NCBI GenBank assembly: GCA_038049695.1
Contig: CP142459.1
Span: 73,197,001-73,261,000 of the forward strand
From: Cinnamomum chago
Lineage: Eukaryota; Streptophyta; Magnoliopsida; Laurales; Lauraceae
Reading direction: 5' to 3'
DNA length: 64,000 bases
Shown one piece after another: positions 11,940 to 25,200 of the stretch. Under the pieces are notes generated by a model, which worked only from the letters and a program-made list of their open reading frames with translations, did not search any database and was not told where the DNA came from. The position numbers were made by a program, and so were the translations under genes. Each line of letters begins with the position of its first letter. Positions within the stretch are counted from its first letter, which is position 1.

Positions 11940-12077
11940 TTGCAACAATTTCAATTGGACTTTTAACTACAAGATTAGAAGTAACGTAAACCTCATCATT
12001 GTTCCAAATTTGTAACAATTTCAATTGGGTCTTTTAACTACTAGATTAGAAGTAATGTAAACCTTGTTGGTGTTCCA
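11940..12077 (+). repeat. Duplicated block of about 70 bp in front of a splice acceptor
   Basis: AACAATTTCAATTGG...CTTTTAACTAC...AGATTAGAAGTAA occurs at about 11,943 and again at about 12,013, with roughly 90 percent identity. The second copy ends in the splice acceptor TGGTGTTCCAG used by the exon at 12,079. Confidence 0.8.
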
Positions 12078-12078
12078 G

Positions 12079-12375
12079 GTCTTCGAGGATGAACAAGATG
12101 CCATGAGATATTGTGACCTACTACAGGGAGGTGGCCAAGGTTGTGAGGGCGTTGCAGAACTAGAAGCGTCTTGGGTAAGAAATGATGGTTCTCGATTCTG
12201 CTTGCTTGAATGACATTTGACAATGGTCTTCCCTTTGCAGGTCTTTGATATTTGTTACAAGATGAGGGCTCTTGCAGTTCTGTTTCGTCGAGGGATGACA
12301 CCTCCATTGCCTGAAAGCCTCAAATTAAATCTGAAAGCACGAAAGCGGTCACTGGAAGATCAGGACTTGATATGA
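12079..12375 (+). CDS. Last two exons of a host gene, DUF3110-like, upstream part missing
   Basis: Exon 12,079-12,174 (32 codons, VFEDEQDAMRYCDLLQGGGQ...EASW) follows acceptor GTTCCAG and ends at donor GTAAGA. After a 66-bp intron ending CTTTGCAG, exon 12,241-12,375 encodes VFDICYKMRALAVLFRRGMT and ends ARKRSLEDQDLI plus TGA. Both junctions are phase 0 and the frame is open throughout, so I take it as genuine coding sequence. The first exon resembles the 'FEDE-DA-RY--LL' core of DUF3110, a family of unknown function found in plastid-bearing organisms; that assignment is tentative. No upstream exon was found between 11,770 and 12,078, where a copia fossil lies, so the gene is either truncated or its first exons lie more than 1 kb away across inserted DNA. 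Confidence 0.65.
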
Positions 12376-12781
12376 AGCTATATCTTTCAGTAAGAAGTAT
12401 TTGACAGGATTGTGAATTGTGATTTTCAAATCCTGTCAATAGTGATGATGAACTACTTGTAGAATGATTAATGTTGTAAACAGACCTACAAACGGGAACA
12501 CGTCACCTCAGTCTCGTGCTTTGAGGGATGCATACTGTAACAGAACATTGAACTCTTGAAGACTACACAAATATCATTTGTATTATTTCCCGAAGTATTG
12601 AAATCCGTAGGACTTCATGCCCAGTGGTTAAAAATGTGGACCCAAGATGAATATACAAATTTGACCATTGATTGTTCAAGTGGGCTTCCAAGAGAGCTGT
12701 TTTGGCAGCCTTTCATGAGCATGCCCACCTCTAAGCAGCAATCACCCGCCTCTAACCAAGGTCACATTGTTATGCTAGTAC
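12376..12781. other. 3' flank without recognised features
   Basis: Apart from the hairpin just after the stop codon, no coding sequence or repeat was recognised here. Confidence 0.5.
12401..12439 (+). other. Hairpin in the 3' flank of the DUF3110-like exons
   Basis: TTGACAGGATT (12,401-12,411) pairs with AATCCTGTCAA (12,429-12,439) around a 17-nt loop, 26 bases after the stop codon. It would lie in the 3' UTR. No function is claimed. Confidence 0.6.
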
Positions 12782-12872
12782 CATCATCATCATCATCAAA
12801 ACCTTGTGCCAATTATGTTGGGATTGGTTATACGAATTCTGTTTATCCGTTTCAATCTATCTTGAGCCAGAT
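12782..12872 (-). mobile_element. Au-like SINE, 3' part
   Basis: Read on the minus strand it has CTGGCTCAAGATAGATTG, then a GAATTCGTATAACC block, then GGCACAAGGTTTTGATGATG ending in GATGATGATG. This order is the Au SINE 3' region, also seen at 19,574 and 26,634. Confidence 0.75.
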
Positions 12873-13091
12873 TTTATAAGTTATATTTCTACATATCTAT
12901 TTTTACTACTTCTACCTATGTCCTCCAACGATACGAGAAGCATCATGACCCCACCCTGTCAAGCAGCAGTTCCCATAGTGTTCCATGTACTGTTTGTAGC
13001 CTTGTCTCAAATGGGCCTCTACCTGACGAGGCCTTTGGGACGTGCACAAGCTCAAGCCCTTCTTTCCTCCACGTTTTTATGGAGGCCCACC

Positions 13092-13202
13092 GACTGGGGA
13101 GCCCGACTGGGAGCCCGGGCTCCCCTGGGGACCGTTGGATCCCAGGCCCTGGGATCCAACGGTCCCCAGGGGAGCCCGGGCTCCCAGTCGGGCTCCCCAG
13201 TC
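13092..13202. repeat. Perfect GC-rich palindrome, 55-bp arms, 1-nt centre
   Basis: Arm 13,092-13,146 (starts GACTGGGGAGCCCGACTGGG) is the exact reverse complement of 13,148-13,202, with C13147 between. Sub-blocks repeat within each arm (GGGAGCCCG twice). Flanking bases show no clear target duplication. It could be a foldback element, a snap-back replication product, or an assembly artefact. Confidence 0.95.
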
Positions 13203-13443
13203 AGGGTGTCTAGACTTTTTCATATGGAAACTGTTGTGGGGACAAGTCCCACCGCATCGTGCTCGCAGCATGCCCGCCTACAACTCCCTCATCGGTGAGA
13301 CGACAGCACTCTTGCCCTCTTTCAGAAGCTCATCGATAGGGCATGGCCTACACGGGCCTATCTTTGGCAGAGCAGAGGCCATTCATGAGGTCTTGCACGT
13401 GGCCCACCCTTTTTAAAATCTAAACCGTTTAGTTTAGAGCAAA

Positions 13444-14261
13444 CAGTGGCGGCTATAGAAATTCAAGTAAGTGAGGTCGACAAAAGACTTATCTTTCGTG
13501 AATCAAATAAATTTATTTTCCCGTTTATCAACATTGGTCATCTACTTTCGATAATTCGATAAATATAATATAAAATTATCAAATAATCTATTTCCGATAA
13601 TTAGATAAAAATAATATTGAATTCTTAGAATTTTCTTTAATACATTGTTACTAATAGTTCTTAATCTAAAAAGAAAATCCAAATACATAAGCCCTCAACC
13701 GGTTTTTATGTTTTGAAATCGTTGCATAATAGCTTCATTATCAATACTAACAACCACATCCTTTTCAATATATGTGACCAAACAATCATTCATCCATTAA
13801 TCTCCCATCAACCTGTTATTTACATATTTCATTGCTGAAAAGTTTTTTCTACCGTCGCAGTCGCTAGTGGTAAAACCAACGCTAATTTTAGAAGCAAATA
13901 AACCAATTGGTATACGATATCTTTTTTTATCTTCACTAATTTTCTAACAATGTCATTAATTCCTTTAAGTTCTAAGAACTCGTTGCTAGAGCGCATATCC
14001 GTCCATTAATTTTTTTATATTTTGGTAGACAATTGTCCCATTAACTTAAGCAGTGGGTATTTTATGGTGACTTTTGTTCACTACCACAGCAACAAAGAAA
14101 ATGTGTAAAGTTAGTTAATGTAGGGGTGAAACTCTTAAATTGAGTGGGGTCAAACTCAAAAATTTATGTGGGGTCAAACTGAAAATTTCAAAACATGGCA
14201 TAAAATTTTTACTTTTAAATATTTTTTTCAAATCTCAATGGGGTCAACGGCGCCACCCATG
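13444..14261 (-). mobile_element. hAT remnant with TTF-type transposase C-terminus
   Basis: The 8-bp duplication AGAGCAAA flanks it (13,436-13,443 and 14,262-14,269), and the ends begin CAGTGGCGGC and (minus strand) CATGGGTGGCGCC. Minus-strand coding is recognisable as the hAT dimerisation end of zf-TTF transposases: QLVYLLLKLALVLPLATATV, then a KTF/FSAMKYVNNRLMGD-like block, then WMNDCLVTYIEKDVVVSIDN. Frame changes and stops are present near 13,800-13,870. At 818 bp it is an internally deleted derivative. Confidence 0.8.
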
Positions 14262-14269
14262 AGAGCAAA

Positions 14270-16278
14270 TGCGTCTCTCTTGGATGGGTGATGATAAAAA
14301 CTCACCTCTGTGTTTTGGTCATGCCGTTGGATTGATCATATATAGTATACATAGAATAAGAGTATTATAAAAACAAAAAGGATTTTACAAGAAAAATAAC
14401 CTTAGATGCGGGACTACACTAAAAAGGCCTTTTAGTTTTCCTCGCACGTAATCACCTTTTTTTTTTTGTGAAATGAGATTTGCGTTTGCATCAATATTGA
14501 CCCTAGTTCCCATCATTTTCCTCATTTCTTCTCCAAATCCAATGGGGAAGACCAAATGAAAACCCAAAATGGGCTTTTGTAGCTTAATCTTCTCTAGTTA
14601 CAAGTTACAAATCAAATATACCTGAAATCAGTTTTTGTAGCCTAATTTTCTCTGGTTTATTACATCTCTAATATAGGTTCTTGTTTTTCATTTTTTCCAA
14701 GGAATGAGCATAATAATCAAGAGAAAGAAAAGGTCATGTCGGTTTGGAGATTAGTTTTTTCTTAGATAATATGAAGATTCAAATATCCTTTTCTTCTTCA
14801 TCCTAGACCGGAACCCGCGCAAATCTGTCCAAGCCATTTTTTTTTTCTAGTTTATGAAGAGAGTCCATTTCAAAAAGGTAAAAAAAACTGAAGTCTAGTT
14901 TGAGTTACAAACCCACATTAGGTTTAGAGAAGAGAGGAGGTCCTCAAATAAAAATCATACCAAGTTGAAATTTGTGAGAACCCATAAAGGGTGTGGATAT
15001 TTACTTTAAGCGGTTCAGGCTTTAATAAGTGTGCCTGGGATCTTATTTCTAAAGCAAACCTCTCCTAGTTATCCTACAAGCACCTGCATGTGCAGTCCAG
15101 CACCATGGGCCCCACTTGGGCCCACATTTCATCAATGCAGCTCCTTGATACTCTTTTCATCACATGATCCAGCATCAAGTCCAATTTAACCTTCCACTCA
15201 CTGTTGGATTAAATTAAATCTAATGAAACTCTAAGGTTAAGATGTCATGGTGGGGTTGGTTTTTTTGATGTCCCTTGTTCATAAAGAGACCTTTCCTTCT
15301 ACGCTCCTCCCATTGACAAAGTTGCATCTGTATGGGCCCCATGAGCTGGACTGCATGAAAGCTAAATTCTCTGCTCAAAAGAACATCATTGCCCTGCTAT
15401 TAGATGCATAATGAAAAGTGGAAGATGGGCTAAAAGATGGCAAACGAGTCAAGTTGGGGCTAAAATGGGTTAGGTCAATAGGTGGGTTGCTTTGGACCCC
15501 AACCTATATTTGATCTGTTTTGAAAATGGGTTGAATTTCCCAACCCGTGGCAGTGTGCGTCAACACAGCGCAACCTACTAGCAAAATATGCCCGTGCTTA
15601 TCGCGGGGAATATAATTTCTAATATTAAAAATAAGAAATTTTTTAAATAAGATTCGGTCTAAATTATAAAAAGATGGTAAAAATTGCAATCAAGATCAAA
15701 ATCTATAATAAAAACACAAGCATTCTTTTGAGATCAGAAGAATAAACCCATAATAAAAAATAATAAAAACATCACAAAAATGCAACATAAAAAGTAAAGT
15801 CTATAGACAATCCAACAATAAAAATAACTTAGAAGAAATAAATAAACTCATGGAAACCCAATACCTAAAAACTAAAAACTGAAACCAAAAAATAAAAGAA
15901 TGAAAAAATATAAAGCTATGAAAACCTATCACCGCGAAACTAAGAGAACCCATCAGAATTGAAAAAATAATAACAAAAACAAAACTATGATAAAAAGTAA
16001 AAAAAAAATCATTAAAACACAAAAAATTACTTAAAAAAGGAAATATATAGAAATAAGATGAACAATTTAGAAGAAGCAAACAAATCCATCAGGAACCAAT
16101 ACTAAATAAATGAAAACTAAAACTAAAAATGAATAGATAAAAAACCATCAAAATTGACAACAAACGTCCAAACAATCAAGGAAGTCCATGGTTGTTTTTG
16201 TGGAGCTATCAATGGATTGGCAAGTGCACAATAGATTATTTTCTCTTCATTTAAACTAAACAAAATAATTTACTTGCA
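14270..16278. other. Intergenic region downstream of LSMT-L
   Basis: No coding sequence was recognised. 14,270-15,420 is unassigned. 15,430-15,560 contains AATGGGTT/CCAACCC motifs like degenerate non-autonomous hAT ends. 15,620-16,150 is very A-rich (repeated AAAACTAAAA and AATAAAA), and could include the LSMT-L polyadenylation region on the minus strand. Confidence 0.4.
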
Positions 16279-19200
16279 CTATTCCCAGAATATTATTTCA
16301 CCTTGCTCTCCAACCAGCCCTAGTTCCTTAAGCCTCCTCTCTTGGTAGTACTCTAAACCATCCAACTCCATCTCCCTCTCTTTGAAGATTCTGTCAATCT
16401 GATGCAACACCTTCTTTTCCCCAGCTCTTATCCTCACTGCTATTTCAAGCTTTGGGTCGAGAGTGCCTGCATCCATTAACTCTTCATCCTGCAGACACCA
16501 TTCACAAAAGTTCACCTAATTAAACAAGCAAATGTTTTAAAATATTTGCCATGTCCCACATACTTCTTTCAAAAGGTAAACTAAATAAAATAAACAAACT
16601 ACGTCTCAGCAATATTTGATTGCATGAGCACTAGAAAGTTATATAATTAGACAAATAATTTAAAAATAAATTGCAAAGAGCTTTTAGAACAATCTGCAAA
16701 GCTAAGGGCCCATTTGGATACATGCAGGACAAAATGTTTACAGATTCACAAGGTTGTCATTTTTGTTTGTTCAGAAGAAAATATTTTTAATATTGAAATA
16801 TTGCACAGTATGTGTAGTTTGGCAATTTGTAAAGAATACAAAAATATTTTCAATTAGTTCGATAGTTGAAGATTTTCACTTCTATCCATCCCCATCATCT
16901 ACAACCCATCAAAATCATGAGAACTGTCTACAATAGAACTGCAATTCGTCTGGCAGAATCGTAGTAGATCACAGCTGAAGGAAATTTAAAGATGCATAAC
17001 ACAGACACCTGTAGAACTGCAGAGAGGGGTCCAATCACAGGAACTCTCGAACACAGAGAAAAAAATAAATAAATCTGAGAAACCCCAAACTTATCAAAGA
17101 GGGACGACAGTCATGACACCCTAAACCTAAAACTCTAATGGCTCTGATACCATGACAATCCCAGAACTGGGATTAAAGAGTTGTCCACTCAGCAAGGGCG
17201 TGATCCATACTTATATTTATGTCTACAACATACAATTACACGAATACCCTTTAAGAAGGGTATATATAAAAGTAGTTTGGGAAGAACAAATTCACAAGTT
17301 CTAGTAGAGGAATCATGCTCCGCCGGCAGCCCGGTGTACCAGAATCTGTACTCTTTTCACAGCCTTCACTCTATCTTGTGTTGCCAAACACATGAAACGT
17401 GTACCAGTAGGCTAGAGTAAATATTTGTTTCAAACATTCTACTTTTGATTGCATTTTACCTACACATTCTAAATATTAAGAAGAGGATACTAACTCCTCA
17501 AAGTTAAATAATTTACATTATCACCTTTTAATCAAGAATATTGACATCCTCATTCATGAAAAAAAGGACATTCTCCTGTCTATAGTCAGGATACACACAA
17601 AAATAAATAAATAAACATAAACAAAAAGAAAAAGAAAAAGAAATGTGTTTACCAGATGTTACTAGAAAGAAATGCTTCAATCAGATGAAGAGAATAGTTA
17701 AAGTCATTTAGGCCAAACAAGAAAATGAATAAATAAAAAGAAATTGACCCAAAAAGATAATTATAGGGTAGATAATATTTCCGCTCTAATCCTCAATCTT
17801 AGGGAGGAGTGTGGGTTCACCGCACACTGTCATCGTCATCAAAGCCTTATGCCAACAAATTCTCAATCTTAGGAAGGGTATGTGGGTTGTCCCCTTTCCA
17901 CTTTCTCTCTTGTAGATATGCGACACTAACTCTTCTTCTTTTCATTACCCCGACCAACTTCATGCCCTTTTCTTTCAACGGTCCTATATTCCAAGTAGCA
18001 AGTCGAATATTCATCTTCTTCGGGATTAACTTCTTTAGCCGCACTCGTTCAGAATGGAGTGGTAGCCTTGCCTACTATTCACTGCAACCGGGCGGCACAG
18101 TAATGCGCCACTTAAAGTGGAGAACACCCTAGCACGATCTTGGACAACATCGTCACAAAATGCTCACGAAGACCACCCAGACAGTCATTAAGGAACAATT
18201 GGTTCATGGCCATGAAATGTATAATACTTGTCCATTATCATTTAGCTCTTACGTGTGAGGATTGTGATTATCTCAGATTTAACCCTGAAAAGGCTTACTA
18301 CTATTCTCTTGTTTTATGCGGCATCCGACTCATAGATGAGTAGCCTCTACATGAGGCCCTATCATCTAGAAGTTGAGATTGGACTTTGCAAGCCCTTCTC
18401 ACTGAAGTATCTTTGCAGAAACCCTTTGTGAAATATTTTCTTCTGCAAGAGCTATTCCCTTGCGAAAGATTCTCCTCTAACAGATCCTTGCGAAGGAGAT
18501 CCATTTTTCCCTGCAAAACCAGAAGCTGCAGAACTTCCCGAAGTTTGCATTTGCAGATCTAGGAACTCCATATCTGGTTTAAGGAAGTTATTTGTCGCAG
18601 AATTTGGAAAACTTAAGGTTTTGCAAATCTCCAACTAAAAAAATGTAAAACAGAAGTTTCTGTTTGCACGTCTTTTTGGTAATTTCCTCATATTCTCATC
18701 TATAGGGGTATTTTAAGATTAGTTGCTCCTTCCATCTTCCATTGCACAAGAGAAATGGAGTTTTCAGCACAAATAACAAAATGAGTTTCCTTAAGAATAT
18801 GTTGATACAAAAAAGAAATCTATATTATGATCCAATTGCTAAGCAAATATTTCCTACTATGTGTTTCTCAAACACATCTTACTATTCATCTAGAATTTAG
18901 CACAAAATTCCCAACATTTGATATTTACCGTCCCAAGTGTACACCATCTCAAGCTGAACCCATTCAAAAGGTTATGTCAGAAAGCAAAAGGAATCCATAG
19001 CTGAAGCACCACATGACCTTTTCCAGCTGTCGGATCTCCTCCAAATTCATTGGGTATCACCATTCACCTCTTCTTCTGTTGCTTCAAATTTACGCCATTC
19101 TTCACCCACCTGAGCGATAGGGGCTTATATTTTAATCTTTATTTACCATTCCAGATTCTAATTCCATTCTATATATCAATAGGTTATCAATAAAGAATGC

Positions 19201-22200
19201 AGGAGAACGCCATTGCAATGTAGACAAACACAACTTATAAGTTATAACAGGGCTGCTGATGCAATATATTTGCATTTCTTATTTGGCCATTCAAAAATTA
19301 TGTGATAGTTGAGGAGGTAAACTGTAATTGCATAAAATATTTAAAATAGCTGAGTGGGTCATACAGAACAAGATTACGATCATTCCTGTCTCTCTCTACC
19401 TTTTCTTCTTGTAATCTTTTAATCCTTCACTTTTCCTCTTAAACTTCTTGCTTAGACTTTAGCTGGCAAAAGAACTGTAAAATGCAATTTCTTTAAATAC
19501 TTAATATAGCTTTTTTTTTTTTTTTTTTGGTGTGGGTGTGTTTGGGGGGGGGGAGGGAGAAGTGCCTATCCGAGGATTTGGCTCAAGATAGACCGGATTG
19601 GAGAAATAGAATTCATGTAGCTGGCCCCAACATAGTTGGAACAAGGCTTGGAAGATGATGATGATGTTCTGGGGGCGTGCTACAAAACAAGATACACGAT
19701 TCAACCTCTTCTCTCTCTCTTTCATTTTCTTTGTTCTTTTTTTCTTATATATTCTTCCTCTTCATTTTCCAATATTTAATCCTTCACTTTCCCTCATAAA
19801 TTTCTTGCTTATGTTTTAGCTGGCAAAAATAATTGGTAGCTCTTGAACTGAATGTGACAAAAGATCTGGTACCTAAACATGGTTGGAGTGGTGATTGAAG
19901 GTGGTTTAATCTAAAGATGGTACTCTTGGATGATATGAAGCAAGAGCAATGCCCAAGAATGTGCATCACCAATTCACCATTGGCAAAAATGATCATAGTT
20001 CTGCACTCTTTAGGCGATAATTGCTATAAAACAACCACCTTTCTAGAAGGTATCAAGGATGCCTTTTTGAATGGAGATTTGCAAGAAATTCTTCACATGG
20101 TTCTTCCTGGCTGTTTGTCTCCCCCCTGATATGTGCTTGTCAATCAAAGAATTTGTTATATAGATTAAAACAGGCTATTAAAAGCCTTTTTGAATTGGTA
20201 ACTTATCATGTGATCGCTGCAGCCTTAAACTGTTCCCTTTTCATTTACTTCAATTCCAGAAAGGTAACTGTCCCACATCATTCCATATGTTCCAACGGAT
20301 TATGAGAAAATAGTCTAAAAATATCTTCCTCTAAACTGATTTGTGATCCAAGAGACTTTGAAATGAACTAGGTGACTACAGTTTCAAGTAACATAAAAGA
20401 AAGACAAAGTATACCTCTTCAACTGTAGTGTGATAGGCAGAAAGTGCAGAATTGCAAGCATCTCTAACCACCTGACATATAAGCTCCTCATTTGCACGGC
20501 TTAAAGGCAATTCAAGGTGACCCCAAATTGAATTTCTGAAAATTGACTCCAAGAGGAATGCATCAGTTCCCCCAAGTGCGACCAAGCGCAGAAATGGAAG
20601 CATTGCTGGTGGAAGAGCACGACCTAGCATGATGTCAAAATAAGCTGTTTCGCCAAGACCATTAGACTCGGCAATGTCAAGCTTGTCACCAAAAAAAGAA
20701 TCAGATTTAGGAATCTCTAGTGTCAAAGTATACGCATCCCGATCTGATCTTGACTCGATAAACCCGTAGTCAAGTGCCAACTCAGCATTGCTCTTCTGCA
20801 GATCATACTGTATCAAGACCTGTCAAAAGGTCAAAAATCGTCAACAAATTAGATTAGCTTGATCATGGCTCAGTGAAAGTGCTCACGGTCAAAAGCTTCT
20901 AAGAGCTAGAACTAATTTTCTAATTCTTTTATCAATGGAGTAATGTCCCGGGTTTTTTTGGGGGGGCTTTATTGCTTTGAGGTCTTTTAATTATTATTTT
21001 GTATGCCAATATTTGTGTTATTCTATTTTATTGTCTGGGCCAGTAGGCCTAAGTCGAATTAAAATTTTGTATGGTTAGGGAAGGTTAGGGAAGGCCCATT
21101 GGACCCAAGTTACTTGTTTTCTTTCAAGTGGTGGGATGCTCTAATTACATAAGAGATATGTTATAACTTAACTTAGAGGGACCCACACTTTGTATTAAGT
21201 GGGAAGAAACCTGCGCACAAGTCCTGAGGAGGGATTTGTGTTTTGCGCACAACTCCCAAGGCCTATTGGGTTTTGTGCAAGTCCCAAGAGGGGCCCCACT
21301 TCAAATCCATGGCAATTGTTAGGGTTTTTTTTGCTTCCTCTCCCTCTCTTAGCTATTGCTACCTTTTGCTAAGGTGTCCTAACCCTAGAGCCACCTTGGA
21401 GATCTAGAAGGAGATAAACAAAGGAGAAAGTAAGAGAAGAAAGGAGAGATTTTCAGATTTAATGTCCTATAGTCAAGTTGACAGAACCTGGAGATCCTTT
21501 GCATGAACCAATGGGTAAATCTGACTTGTCAACTTTAGGAAAACCAACATCACTGCAATCTAAATATGAATAAATGGAGAGTTGCCTTTCTCCGATAGAC
21601 CACTTGATGGATGATCAACGTCATTTGCAGGCTGTATCCTCTTTCCTTGTCTAATGCGACTTTAACACCAGCAATTGAACAATATCCTTAATAACTGGAT
21701 TAGAATTGAACCCAGCAGATTCTGAAGGAAGACTAGGTACACTACACAACGGAAAAGGAATAGTAGGCGTACATTCTTACTGCTAAAAGTCCCTCCTGAA
21801 GAGGATAAAAAAAAAAACATTGGTTCACATCACTACTTTTTTTACATTAAAAAAGGTCATTACCCAGTGTGGGTCCCGCCGAAGCAGGGTCCTAGGAGGG
21901 TCCAGACTGGAGACAGACCTAACCTTTGGCAATTTTGCACAAAGTGGCTGCTCACTGGTCTCGAACCTGTGTTATGACCCATGACACCCGAGAATTTTAC
22001 AATTGCACCAAAGCAATGACCCTAGAACACATTCTAGTATTATGGTATTTAACTAGAACACATTTTTCCTTGCTGTTTCTTAATATTTTTCCAGTAATAC
22101 ACCATTCAACATGATCAAATGACTGCATGATTCCCATGCTTGACCAGACTTACCTGCTCACCAGCCTTGACAGCTAATGGTGTTCTCAAAGAAAAAACAA

Positions 22201-25200
22201 GCTCCTTTGAGAAAAGACCTGTTCCTTTGATCTCCCAAGCAACATCTTCTGAAATTATGTTGGAACCATGGTTTATCTGACCAAGGGCAATGGTGAAAAT
22301 ACAAAGAGAATGAGACTAATAAGGAAGCCTGCTAAACAAGGTGTCATATCAAGAAACTGCTAAACAGAAGTTTGAAAAAAGATGAAAACTGGATTTCTTT
22401 TGATGATGATATCATAATCCAAACATTAAAAAAGATGAGCACACAATGTCATGAGGATTTTAGGGCATATGTTTCACCATGTTTTATGGTGCTAGTTTTT
22501 TAAACCCTTAATGTGCTTCTGATGTAAGAGAAAATACTGAGAGCAGCAAGGGTGCTATTCCTTTGTAAAATACCTAGCCTATGTAGCCCAGCTATGGTTA
22601 ATCCTACCCCTTCACGCACACGCCAAAAAAGTAAATTTTTTTTTTTATAAAAAATGCTATCATTATTGTAGTAATCGTCAAAAACAATAAAGCCTTGTCC
22701 CATCAATCTGGGGTTGGCTAAATTGTCAGACTATAGATTTCAAAAGAAGAAAACTGAGAATGGTGAATTCTGAGAGAGTGCTGACCCCTTTGGTGCGCTC
22801 CTCAATATATAACATTTTTGTACTTTATCTTAGAATGTTTATAGCTAATGATTCCCCTTTGAATGGGGTATTAAACAACTAATATCAAAGAGAAAAGGAG
22901 ACAAAATTATCCTCATGGTTTGTTAACATATCTATCAAACAAGTAATATGAGTGCGATCCGAATATCTAATGCTATCCAATTAGGACGAGGCCCTGTGAC
23001 CAGCTTTGACGACAACAGCCCCCCCCGCCCCCCCCCCCCACACACCCACCCACCCACACACACACAAAAAGAACAAACTACCTTTTAAGCTGATGTTGGG
23101 GAATTGATCAGCATCAATTTGCTTACAAGGAGTTGATGATGATTCCTAGGTAAAGCCTTGATAAAGAAATTGTCAGTCTAAAGATCCGTAGAAACATGTG
23201 GAAGAGTAATTGTATGCTCATCAAACACATCTCGGATGAAATGACAATCTACTACAATGTGCATAGGGGTGTCAAATGGGCTGTGCCGCCCAGGCACAGC
23301 CCATACCCAAGCCCGTAGGCATGACATGGCACGGCCCAAGCTATGCAAACAGTCATATTTTGCGCATTTTTATCGTTTTATCCCTCCAATGTACTCTGCT
23401 ATTTTTTTATTACCTACAAAAATTGTAAAGATTTCGAAGTTAATCCGGTTGAAAAACCTAAAATAGAAAGAAAAAACCTTCAATAGAAAAGATCCAAATG
23501 GTTCTCTTCTCAGTTGAGTAGCTCGAGTTTGACCAAACCACTTAAATCTGTGTGTCATACTCTTCTTTGCGTGTATCTTTTAAATTTTTTTAGCCTAAGA
23601 CCCTAAAAATGGAAGCATGACACGAAAGCCTAGCATGAAGGCTTGGTACGAATGGCACGGGCTTGGGCCAAGCTACGTTGTCATGCAAGCCGGCACGGCC
23701 GTGCCCAAGTTGAGGCGTGCCGTGCCCGTTTGACACCTCTAAATGTGCATATTCCTTTTTAAAAAACCTAGGTTTTTGGGCGATCGTAATGGAACTCGTG
23801 TAGTTAGCATGAAGACAAGTAGACGTTTAAGGAAAACCCAATTCCGGTAAGACCCGTCAAATTCAAATAATTTCGGAACAAGCAGAAGATAGCTCTGAAT
23901 TCGGCTTTAGTCGATGACTAGGACACTCGCTTCTGGTTCTTGAACTTCCAGGACATGAGTGCACTACCAAGATACACTAGCCAATTGTAGATTGGCAGGT
24001 ATCTGAACATCCCGCCCAGTCAGCATTGCAAAATCCTTGTAGAACAATGGGAGAGCCAGCCGAGAAATATAAGCAGCACTCAGTAGTGCCAAGTACATAT
24101 TGAACAATCGTTTTCACAGCTGCTAAGTGGTGATTACGTGGGGCACTCTATGATGCCCAGATATGGCAGAGACGCGCCATGGATACAACAGGGAAACGGA
24201 TTTTATACAAACAATGAAGTATCAGATGTGATATGACACAATACTTCTCCTATTTTGAAGTATCAGGGCATCATAGGGGCTGTAATAAATTGGCTTACCA
24301 AATTAACAACATAAGAAAAGCCAGGGTAAGTAATAGTCAAGTAGACAAGGCTCCTAACAAGGCGCTGATAAACTGTAGGATCAGCAAAAAGTTCACCATC
24401 ATCTCTTTGATACTCGACATTTACTTCCAAAGGAGTGTTAACAGGAATAGAATTCTCCAAGCGGGCTAAGGAAATCAAATGCTTAGCATGTTTCTAACTT
24501 TCTGTTGATTGATAACGAGACCACCTTTCAAAGTATGAACCTCCAAGTTCAGAAAGTATTGAAGAGGAACAAGATCCTTCATATGGAATGAAGTATGCAA
24601 CATATGTTGGATATGCTATATCCCTTCCATATCAGGGCCGATAATGATAATATCATTAACATAGACAAGGAAAACTGCTATACCAGATGAAGATTGTCTA
24701 AGAAACATTGATGGAAAAGACTTATGAGGTGTCTGTTGAAATTTCTCAAACCAAGCAGTGAGGGCTTCTTTAAGTCCGTAAAGAGAGCGTTTTAATCTGC
24801 AAACCTCACATTCCTAATTACAATTAACTCCCAGTGGAAGTTTTATATAAGCCTCCTTTAAAATCACCATGAAGAAAAGAGTTCTTGACATTCATTGGGA
24901 AGTGTGGCCGATGACTGGGATGCTATAACGAAAAGACTATTCTCACAATGGTCATCCTTGCTACAGGAGCACATGTCTCTTCATAATTAATATCACATTC
25001 TTGTCGATTGCCGAGAGAAACAAGACGTGCGTTGTAATGATCTAAAGATCGATCAAACTTGAGTTTGGTGAATACCATTTGCATCCAATTGATTTATCAT
25101 GCTTTAGACATTCAACAATATCCTCCCAAGTGTTTCTGCATTGCCTTCTGCCGGTAGGGTTGTTATACTGCCTGAGAATAAGAATTAGGTATGGAAATGG

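Noticed and set aside
15801-16079. Phe/Ser-rich minus-strand frame as a membrane protein
   Set aside because: It is a translation of an A-rich tract on the other strand, so the hydrophobicity is compositional.
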